NCBI GenBank assembly: GCA_029864065.1
Contig: JAOTUD010000195.1
Coordinates: 1-6,051 of the forward strand
Direction of reading: 5' to 3'
Source: Gammaproteobacteria bacterium
GTDB taxonomy: Bacteria > Pseudomonadota > Gammaproteobacteria > GCA-001735895
DNA length: 6,051 nt
The position numbers and the translations under genes were made by a program. Shown here one piece after another: positions 1 through 5,313 of this stretch. Within the stretch, counting starts at the first letter, position 1. Every line of letters starts with the position of its first letter. Below the pieces are notes generated by a model. The model saw only the letters and a list, made by a program, of their open reading frames with translations. It was not told the DNA's origin and did no database searches.

Positions 1-1719
1 ATTTTCCGTGGCCACGACAACGTGCAGGGCGCCACCGATCTCGGTGTGCTGTCCAATACGCTGCCCGGCTACTACGGCCTGGCCGAGGGTTCGTGGAAGC
101 ACTGGGCGCGCGTCTGGGATCTCGATTTCGAATGGATCAAGGGCCAGTTCGATAACGGTAGCTACGAGCAGAAAGGCGGCAAGGACGTACACGTCATGAA
201 TTCCACCGGCATTCCGGTGTCGCGATGGATCGACGGCGTGCTCGAAACCCCTGAAAACGTCGCGCAGAAAGACTCGCTCAAGGCGATGCTGTTCTGGGGC
301 CACGCGCCCAACAGCCAGACCCGCGGCGTCGAGCAGAAAAAGGCGATGGAAAAACTGGAGATGATGGTCATCATCGATCCATACCCGACCGCGTCGGCGG
401 TCATGCCCGACCGCACCGACGGGGTATACCTGCTGCCGGCTTCCACGCAAATGGAAACCTACGGTTCGGTTACCGCTTCGAACCGGTCGCTGCAATGGCG
501 TTCCAAGGTTATCGAGCCGCTGTTCGAGTCGCTGCCCGACCAGGTCATCATGTACAAGCTCGCGAAGAAGCTCGGCGTTGCCGACCAGATGTTCAAGAAT
601 ATCAAGGTCAACGGCGAAGAGCCGCTCGTCGAGGACGTGCTGCGCGAAATCAACAACGGCATGTGGACCATCGGTTATACCGGCCAGAGCCCGGAACGCC
701 TCAAGAAGCACCAGGAAAACTGGGGCACCTTCGATTACGATAGCCTCAAGGCCGAGGGTGGTCCCGCGGACGGCGATTACTACGGCCTGCCGTGGCCGTC
801 GTGGGGCACCGCCGAGATGAATCATCCCGGAACGCCGAATCTTTACGATACCTCGAAGCCGGTTGCCGATGGCGGATTGACCTTCAGGGCCCGCTTCGGT
901 GTCGAGCGCAATGGTACCAACCTGCTCGCCGAGGGCTCCTACAGCAAGGGCTCGGAAATCAAGGATGGATACCCCGAGTTCAGCCACGAGGTATTGAAGA
1001 AACTCGGCTGGTGGAACGACCTGACTGCGGATGAGCAGAAAGCGGCCGACGGCAAGAACTGGAAAACCGACCTGTCCGGCGGCATCCAGCGCGTCGCGAT
1101 CAAGCACGGTTGTGCGCCGTTCGGTAACGCCAAGGCGCGAACCGTGGTCTGGACCTTCCCGGATCCGGTGCCGATCCACCGCGAACCGCTGTACACGTCG
1201 CGGCGTGACCTGGTCGAGAAATATCCGACCTACGACGACCGCAAGTCCTTCTGGAGATTGCCGACTCGCTACCAGTCGATCCAGGCGATTGACTATTCCA
1301 AGGATTACCCGATCATCATGACCTCGGGCCGGCTGGTCGAGTACGAGGGAGGCGGCGACGAATCCCGTTCCAATAAATGGCTGGCCGAGCTGCAGCAGGA
1401 CATGTTCGTCGAAATCCATCCACGTGACGCCAACAACGCCGGCATCAGGGATGGCGACGACGTCTGGGTTGAGGGCGCCGAGGGCGCCAAGATCAAGGTC
1501 AAGGCGATGGTGACCCGCCGCGTCGGCTCCGGGGTGGCATTTCTACCATTCCACTTTGCCGGGCATTTTCAGGGCAAGGATTTGAGGAGCAAGTACCCCG
1601 AGGGCGCCGATCCCTACGTTCTGGGCGAGGCCGCCAATACGGCGTTTACCTATGGCTATGATTCCGTGACGCAGATGCAGGAATCGAAGTGCAGCCTTTG
1701 TCGCATAACCAAAGCTTAA
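1..1719 (+). CDS. fdhA: Formate dehydrogenase alpha (molybdopterin) subunit, C-terminal part, 5' truncated
   Basis: This is the catalytic subunit of a respiratory formate dehydrogenase, which oxidises formate to CO2 at a molybdenum or tungsten bis-pterin centre and passes electrons to the iron-sulfur subunit. The reading frame is open from base 1 and runs 572 residues to TAA at 1717-1719. Relatives are roughly 950 residues, so the N-terminal [4Fe-4S] motif, the active-site Cys or Sec and any Tat signal lie upstream of the window. Visible are the pterin-binding-type motif RGHDNVQGATD (residues 3-13 counted from base 1) and a C-terminal molybdopterin-dinucleotide-binding domain from about residue 436 (YPIIMTSGR) to 560, with FLPFHFAGHFQG inside it. 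The GTG at 22 is an internal codon. The gene ends 16 bases before the beta-subunit gene, as expected of an fdhAB operon. A CxxC (C564, C567) lies near the C-terminus. Another molybdopterin oxidoreductase is possible, but the next gene is a typical FdhB and favours formate dehydrogenase. Confidence 0.93.
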   Translation: MFRGHDNVQGATDLGVLSNTLPGYYGLAEGSWKHWARVWDLDFEWIKGQFDNGSYEQKGGKDVHVMNSTGIPVSRWIDGVLETPENVAQKDSLKAMLFWGHAPNSQTRGVEQKKAMEKLEMMVIIDPYPTASAVMPDRTDGVYLLPASTQMETYGSVTASNRSLQWRSKVIEPLFESLPDQVIMYKLAKKLGVADQMFKNIKVNGEEPLVEDVLREINNGMWTIGYTGQSPERLKKHQENWGTFDYDSLKAEGGPADGDYYGLPWPSWGTAEMNHPGTPNLYDTSKPVADGGLTFRARFGVERNGTNLLAEGSYSKGSEIKDGYPEFSHEVLKKLGWWNDLTADEQKAADGKNWKTDLSGGIQRVAIKHGCAPFGNAKARTVVWTFPDPVPIHREPLYTSRRDLVEKYPTYDDRKSFWRLPTRYQSIQAIDYSKDYPIIMTSGRLVEYEGGGDESRSNKWLAELQQDMFVEIHPRDANNAGIRDGDDVWVEGAEGAKIKVKAMVTRRVGSGVAFLPFHFAGHFQGKDLRSKYPEGADPYVLGEAANTAFTYGYDSVTQMQESKCSLCRITKA

Positions 1720-1735
1720 GCAGGGGGATCAGAAA

Positions 1736-2323
1736 ATGGCTAGAATGAAATTTTATTGCGATGCGGAACGCTGCATCGAATGTAACGCCTGCGTAACCGC
1801 CTGCAAGAACGAACACGACATACCCTGGGGCGTCAACCGGCGTCGCGTGGTCACGATCAAGGATGGCGAACAGGGCGAACGCTCGCTGTCGGTGGCCTGC
1901 ATGCATTGCTCCGACGCGCCTTGCGCCGCGGTTTGCCCGGTTGATATATTCTACACCACCAGCGACGGCATCGTGCTGCACGACAAGGACCTGTGCATCG
2001 GCTGCGGCTACTGCTTTTACGCCTGCCCGTTCGGCGCGCCGCAGTTTCCCGAAGAAGCGGCGTTCTCGTCACGCGGCAAGATGGACAAGTGTACCTTCTG
2101 CGCGGGTGGACCAGAGGATGACAACAGTTCGGAGGAGTACAAGAAGTATGGCCGCAATCGCATCGCCGAGGGCAAGCTGCCGCTGTGTGCGGAAATGTGC
2201 TCGACCCATGCCCTGCTCGCCGGCGATGCCGACGTGCTGTCGGATATCTACCGCAAGCGCGTCATCAACCGCGGTGCCAGCGCTTTCGATTGGGGCGTAA
2301 ACTTCGATAAAGCCAAGCTCTAG
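1736..2323 (+). CDS. fdhB: Formate dehydrogenase beta subunit, four-cluster ferredoxin type
   Basis: This 195-residue electron-transfer subunit carries electrons from the molybdopterin subunit to the membrane cytochrome b. Sixteen cysteines fall in four groups: C13/C16/C19/C23, C55/C58/C63/C67, C87/C90/C93/C97, and C119/C122 with C151/C155. This is the usual pattern for four [4Fe-4S] clusters. The conserved stretches VACMHCSDAPC, CIGCGYCFYACPFGAPQF and GKMDKCTFCAGGPE are typical of the FdhB/FdnH family. The ATG at 1736 is chosen because an AGGGGGAT ribosome-binding stretch (1722-1729) sits at good spacing and because relatives begin with similar MARMKF residues; a second in-frame ATG at 1745 is less likely. 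It lacks the C-terminal transmembrane anchor of E. coli FdnH (about 294 residues), which is normal for the short Shewanella/Campylobacter-type beta subunits, so it must be held by the alpha and gamma subunits. It has no signal peptide and would be co-exported with FdhA if that subunit is Tat-dependent. Confidence 0.94.
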   Translation: MARMKFYCDAERCIECNACVTACKNEHDIPWGVNRRRVVTIKDGEQGERSLSVACMHCSDAPCAAVCPVDIFYTTSDGIVLHDKDLCIGCGYCFYACPFGAPQFPEEAAFSSRGKMDKCTFCAGGPEDDNSSEEYKKYGRNRIAEGKLPLCAEMCSTHALLAGDADVLSDIYRKRVINRGASAFDWGVNFDKAKL

Positions 2324-2350
2324 GCGAGAGGTTCGCACGGTAACCATAAA

Positions 2351-2372
2351 CTCGATACAGGGATGTATCGAG
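2351..2372 (+). other. Perfect 9-bp hairpin with GGGA loop between fdhB and fdhC
   Basis: CTCGATACA (2351-2359) is the exact reverse complement of TGTATCGAG (2364-2372), separated by GGGA, which in RNA is a GNRA-type tetraloop and therefore favours a stable fold. No T-run follows, so it is not a standard intrinsic terminator. Likely roles are mRNA processing or protection of the upstream fdhAB message, which would set different expression for beta and gamma subunits. The structure is directly visible; the role is inferred. A dyad-binding protein site is an alternative. Confidence 0.6.
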
Positions 2373-2374
2373 CC

Positions 2375-2397
2375 TGTCCGGCGGAGCCCGCTGTACA
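2375..2397 (+). other. Second hairpin, upstream of fdhC copy 1
   Basis: Immediately after the first hairpin, CGGCGG (2379-2384) pairs with CCGCTG (2388-2393) around an AGC loop, with one G-U pair. After one mismatch, TGT (2375-2377) pairs with ACA (2395-2397). The structure ends about 20 bases before the GTG start of the first cytochrome b gene and is not followed by a T-run. It may act together with the preceding hairpin as a processing or stability element; this is inference from the base pairing only. Confidence 0.45.
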
Positions 2398-2418
2398 ATA
2401 AAGAATAGGTCAATAGTC

Positions 2419-3444
2419 GTGAGAATCCGTACATTGCTAGTTGTGGTCTGCCTGATGGCGTCGGTCTTTCCGGTACAGGCGGATCCGCCGCCCCCACCCC
2501 CGGACACCTATACGTCGAATCCCGGGGCTGATCTGTGGCGTGACGTGCGTCAGCGTGATGGAGAAATCAGAGGCGTTACCCAGGTCAAATCGACCGGTGC
2601 GGACGTATTGATCAACGTTTCCGGAGAAAACTGGCGTCAGTACCGCATGCAGGAATTAATCCCGAAGGCATCGGCAGCGATCGTGATCGTATTGGCTATG
2701 ATCGTGATTTTTCGCCTGATACGCGGCAATATCGGATTGTCGGGCGGACGCTCGGGCATGAAGATACTGCGCTTTACCACCAACCAGCGTTACGCGCACT
2801 GGTCGACGGCGATCCTGTTCGTGATACTCGGTCTGACCGGGTTGACGCTACTGCTGGGTCGCAAGGTCCTGATCCCGCTGTTCGGCGCCGAGGGTTTCAG
2901 CAATATCGCTGTGGCTGCGAAATTTCTGCACGACTACCTCGGTCCGCTGTTCGTATTTACGCTGACCTGGTTATTCGTATTATTCGTACGCGATAATCTG
3001 CCCTCGCCTAAAGTCGACTTGCAGTGGTTACTGAGCGGCGGCGGGCTGTTCGGCAAGCACGCACACGCCGACCGGTTCAATATGGGTGAAAAGGGCTGGT
3101 TCTGGCTGGCTTCGATCGGCGGCCTGGCCGTCATTATCAGCGGCCTGGTGCTCGATTTTCCGATCTTCGGGCAATCCCGCGCGACGATGGAGTTTTATCA
3201 TTTCGTGCATAGCCTTTCCGCGGTCGTTCTGATCGTGATCTCGTTCGGGCATATTTACATGGGGACGGCAGCCTATGAGGCGACCTTCGAGGTTATGCAG
3301 ACCGGTTATTGCGACGCACAGTGGGCCAAGGACCACCACGACCTGTGGTATGAAAAGGTCAAGGATACCGCGCTGCCGGAGGAGCAGCTTCAGTCTGGCT
3401 CGAATGCAGGCATGGCGCAGCGCGGATCGACCGATACCGCCTGA
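2419..3444 (+). CDS. fdhC: Formate dehydrogenase gamma subunit, cytochrome b556 (copy 1)
   Basis: This 341-residue membrane cytochrome b takes electrons from the beta subunit and passes them through two b hemes to quinone. The GTG start at 2419 has a weak AGGT at 2407-2410. Residues 1-21 form a signal peptide with likely cleavage after VQA. Six consecutive prolines follow (23-28), then a periplasmic segment with NPGADLW and VRQRDG motifs (about 34-76) that E. coli FdnI lacks. Five membrane segments are predicted at about 84-101, 127-147, 172-190, 226-245 and 262-283. The heme-ligand histidines expected from FdnI appear to be H127, H171, H264 and H278 (in GHIYMGT). Arg/Lys-rich loops fit a cleaved N-terminus outside and the C-terminus in the cytoplasm. 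The gene lies 95 bases after the beta-subunit gene with two hairpins between, so its expression may differ from fdhAB. The family assignment is secure; which of the two gamma copies serves this FdhAB is not known. Confidence 0.9.
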   Translation: MRIRTLLVVVCLMASVFPVQADPPPPPPDTYTSNPGADLWRDVRQRDGEIRGVTQVKSTGADVLINVSGENWRQYRMQELIPKASAAIVIVLAMIVIFRLIRGNIGLSGGRSGMKILRFTTNQRYAHWSTAILFVILGLTGLTLLLGRKVLIPLFGAEGFSNIAVAAKFLHDYLGPLFVFTLTWLFVLFVRDNLPSPKVDLQWLLSGGGLFGKHAHADRFNMGEKGWFWLASIGGLAVIISGLVLDFPIFGQSRATMEFYHFVHSLSAVVLIVISFGHIYMGTAAYEATFEVMQTGYCDAQWAKDHHDLWYEKVKDTALPEEQLQSGSNAGMAQRGSTDTA

Positions 3445-3501
3445 GTCCGCGTCAATGCCGCCGATGGCGTAATTTGTCCTGGATCAATAAAGACACGACT
3501 T

Positions 3502-3515
3502 GGAGTTGAAACTCC
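3502..3515 (+). other. Small inverted repeat in the gap between the two cytochrome b genes
   Basis: GGAGTT (3502-3507) and AACTCC (3510-3515) are perfect reverse complements. As RNA this folds as a 5-bp stem with a TGAA loop. It lies in the 118-base gap between the two gamma-subunit genes. No T-run follows, so it does not look like a terminator. As DNA it could be a small operator dyad; nothing in the window decides between these. Confidence 0.3.
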
Positions 3516-3530
3516 CGGTGGTTGATTTAT

Positions 3531-3554
3531 CCTTGGATCGTTTTTGATCCCAGG
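3531..3554 (+). promoter_or_regulatory. Hairpin overlapping the presumed ribosome binding site of fdhC copy 2
   Basis: CCTTGGATC (3531-3539) pairs with GATCCCAGG (3546-3554) with a single mismatch around a GTTTTT loop. The 3' arm contains CAGG (3551-3554), the only plausible Shine-Dalgarno for the TTG start at 3563, at about 8 bases spacing. Folding would therefore hide the ribosome binding site and could limit translation unless the hairpin is opened, for example by ribosomes, heat or a ligand. The pairing is seen in the sequence; the regulatory role is inferred. The stem is short and its stability has not been computed. Confidence 0.4.
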
Positions 3555-3562
3555 CAAAAAGT

Positions 3563-4660
3563 TTGTCTTTTCGATTGCACCGCCCGACTCCTTTTTTTCT
3601 AAGACTAGTCACGATACTACTGCTCGCGGTTGCCATATTATTGCCGCCAACCAGCGGCGCCAGCAATATCCCGCCCAAGTCGCCAGATTACCCGCAGGGG
3701 GTATCGTCGATCAATCCGGGTAGCGATCTCTGGCGTGAAGTCCGGCAACGCGACGGTCTGATCGTCGATGGGATTAGCCAGGTCAAGGGCGTCGAGACCG
3801 GCGTTCTGATCAATGTGCGCGGCGATCAGTGGGCGCGATTTCGAATCAACGAGGTTACGAAAACCGTTTCCTACGCCCTGGTTGGGGTGTTCGGCATACT
3901 CGTTCTGGTATTCGTGCTGCGCGGCAAGGTCGGCATCAAGGGCGGCCGGTCGGGACGCGTGGTCAGGCGTTTTACCGACTACGAGCGAATCGTGCACTGG
4001 ACGCTTACGATCGTTTTCCTGTTTCTGGCGATCACCGGGCTGATTTTATTACTGGGGCGGCCGTTATTGCTGCCGCTATTCGGTAAGGAAGTGTTTGCGC
4101 TGTTTGCTTCGGCCAGCAAGGAGGGCCATAACCTGTTTGGCCCACTGTTCCTGGTCTCGTTGCTGATGATGCTGTTCAGTTTTACCCGGCACAATATCTA
4201 CGAGAAGGGAGATCTGGGCTGGTTGCTGAAACTCGGCGGCTTAATCGGCGACGGCCATCCCTCCGTCGGTTTCTTCAACATGGGTGAGAAATTCTGGTAC
4301 TGGATCGTGATTCTGATCGGCCTCGTGGTATCGATCAGCGGCCTGATCCTGGTATCCCCGAATTTTGGCCAGGGCCGGGTAATCATGGAGATTTCCCACC
4401 TGGTGCACGTCATCGGCGCCCTGGTGCTGATGCTCGGGTCGTTGGGGCACATGTACATGGGCACGATCGGCATCGAGGGTGCGCTGCAGGGAATGACGTC
4501 CGGCTATGTCGATACCAACTGGGCCGACGCGCATCACGACCGCTGGAGCAGGGAGTGTCAGCAGAAAGGTCTGACCCTGTCGGCCGACGAGTTTGCCCGG
4601 TTGCGGGGCGAAACACCGGCGGCAGACGCGGAAGTAGCGGCGCAGGAACGGGCAAAATGA
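3563..4660 (+). CDS. fdhC: Second formate dehydrogenase-type gamma subunit, cytochrome b (copy 2, diverged)
   Basis: This 365-residue paralog of the preceding cytochrome b has the same architecture: an N-terminal hydrophobic signal (about 1-33, likely cleaved after SGA), a periplasmic segment with NPGSDLW and VRQRDG motifs, and membrane segments near 102-119, 143-164, 190-208, 245-264 and 279-301. Expected heme histidines are H145, H189, H282 and H296 (in GHMYMGT). It differs from copy 1 at many positions, so it is not a recent duplication. A stop at 3545-3547 fixes the upstream limit, and no ATG or GTG lies near the frame's start. TTG at 3563, with CAGG at 3551-3554, is the best start; TTG at 3575 is an alternative. 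The gene lies between the first gamma gene and a NarI-like gene, overlapping the latter by ATGA, so it is translationally coupled to the downstream module. It may be an alternative gamma subunit or may work with that module. The C-terminal tail is Ala/Glu-rich and cytoplasmic. Confidence 0.88.
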   Translation: MSFRLHRPTPFFLRLVTILLLAVAILLPPTSGASNIPPKSPDYPQGVSSINPGSDLWREVRQRDGLIVDGISQVKGVETGVLINVRGDQWARFRINEVTKTVSYALVGVFGILVLVFVLRGKVGIKGGRSGRVVRRFTDYERIVHWTLTIVFLFLAITGLILLLGRPLLLPLFGKEVFALFASASKEGHNLFGPLFLVSLLMMLFSFTRHNIYEKGDLGWLLKLGGLIGDGHPSVGFFNMGEKFWYWIVILIGLVVSISGLILVSPNFGQGRVIMEISHLVHVIGALVLMLGSLGHMYMGTIGIEGALQGMTSGYVDTNWADAHHDRWSRECQQKGLTLSADEFARLRGETPAADAEVAAQERAK

Positions 4661-5298
4661 TCGAGTACCTGATTGACGGACCCCTTTGGCATTTGTCGCT
4701 CGCGGTGTTCGGCATCGGCGTGGTATGGAAACTGGGGTCGATTGTTTTCGCAAGTCGCAGGCAGGACCTGTCGGTGGCGCGGGCAGCGGCGGGCCCGGCC
4801 GCATTCAAAACGGTATTCAGCCGTTTTATTCCCCACAAGGAGATAAGCTCGCAGATCGTCATTCCGCTCGTGGCAGGTTACATGTTCCACCTGGGTCTGT
4901 TCGCGCTGCTGTTTTTCGCAGTGCCGCACGTCTCATTTCTCGAGCAAAACCTGCTCGGTTTCGGCTGGACGCCGATGCCGCACTGGGCTTTCATCGTCTC
5001 GGCGCAGCTCGCGTTTCTCGGGCTGATCATCCTGTGGCTGCGGCGCATGACGAACCCGGTAAGCCGCCTGATTTCGACCCTGGACGATCATGTCGTCGCG
5101 ATCCTGACCTTTGTCGTAATGCTGACCGGTTGCTTCGCCTTGCTCGAGGGCGCCACCGCGCTGCGCCTGCTGCATCGCTTTACCGTCGAGCTCTGGTTGA
5201 TTTATTTTCCGTTCAGCGCGCTGATGCACACTTTCACGTTTATCCCGAGCAGGGCGTTTACCGGCGCGTGGTTTGGGCGGCGCGGCATCGATGCCTGA
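4657..5298 (+). CDS. NarI/DsrM-like membrane di-heme cytochrome b subunit
   Basis: This 213-residue integral membrane protein belongs to the respiratory nitrate reductase gamma (NarI) superfamily, whose members (NarI, DsrM, HmcE, HdrE) exchange electrons between quinone and a cytoplasmic iron-sulfur partner through b hemes. ATG at 4657 overlaps the upstream stop as ATGA and has AGGAA at 4644-4648, so it is preferred to the GTG at 4555. Five membrane segments lie near 9-31, 66-90, 111-129, 145-163 and 174-195, with basic loops placing the C-terminus in the cytoplasm. Aligned by eye to E. coli NarI, H78 matches His56, while H173 and H191 match His187 and His205 with the same 18-residue spacing. 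The NarI His66 position is Ala88, with H91 three residues on, so one heme may be altered or missing. The motif RRMTNP matches NarI's RRLFSP. No NarGHJ genes are nearby; the next gene is HdrD/DsrK-like, so this is a DsrM-type rather than a nitrate reductase subunit. Confidence 0.82.
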   Translation: MIEYLIDGPLWHLSLAVFGIGVVWKLGSIVFASRRQDLSVARAAAGPAAFKTVFSRFIPHKEISSQIVIPLVAGYMFHLGLFALLFFAVPHVSFLEQNLLGFGWTPMPHWAFIVSAQLAFLGLIILWLRRMTNPVSRLISTLDDHVVAILTFVVMLTGCFALLEGATALRLLHRFTVELWLIYFPFSALMHTFTFIPSRAFTGAWFGRRGIDA

Positions 5299-5313
5299 GC
5301 GAGGTTAAAGGCC

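Noticed and set aside
22..24. GTG as a start codon for the formate dehydrogenase alpha gene
   Set aside because: The frame is open from base 1 and encodes conserved family residues (FRGHDN) before it, so this is an internal valine in a truncated gene.
1471..1488. Tandem 9-base repeat GAGGGCGCC
   Set aside because: It encodes an EGAEGA turn within the conserved C-terminal domain and similar codon strings recur elsewhere by codon bias; not a regulatory repeat.
2394..2399. TACAAT as a -10 promoter element before fdhC copy 1
   Set aside because: There is no -35-like sequence at proper distance and no good extended -10; the match is too common to support alone.
2351..2400. Intrinsic terminator after fdhB
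   Set aside because: The hairpins are clear but no T-run follows either one, and the operon continues with a cognate subunit.
3506..3533. TTGAAA ... TATCCT as a promoter before fdhC copy 2
   Set aside because: Spacing of 16 is acceptable but the -10 matches only four of six bases; one chance match in a 118-base AT-rich gap is expected.
4555..4656. Upstream GTG start for the NarI-like gene
   Set aside because: It would add about 34 polar residues overlapping the previous gene; ATG 4657 has a good AGGAA, an ATGA junction, and begins right before the first membrane helix as in NarI.
4241..4804. Minus-strand open frame opposite the end of fdhC copy 2
   Set aside because: It is a shadow of GC-rich coding sequence with no plausible domain or ribosome binding site.
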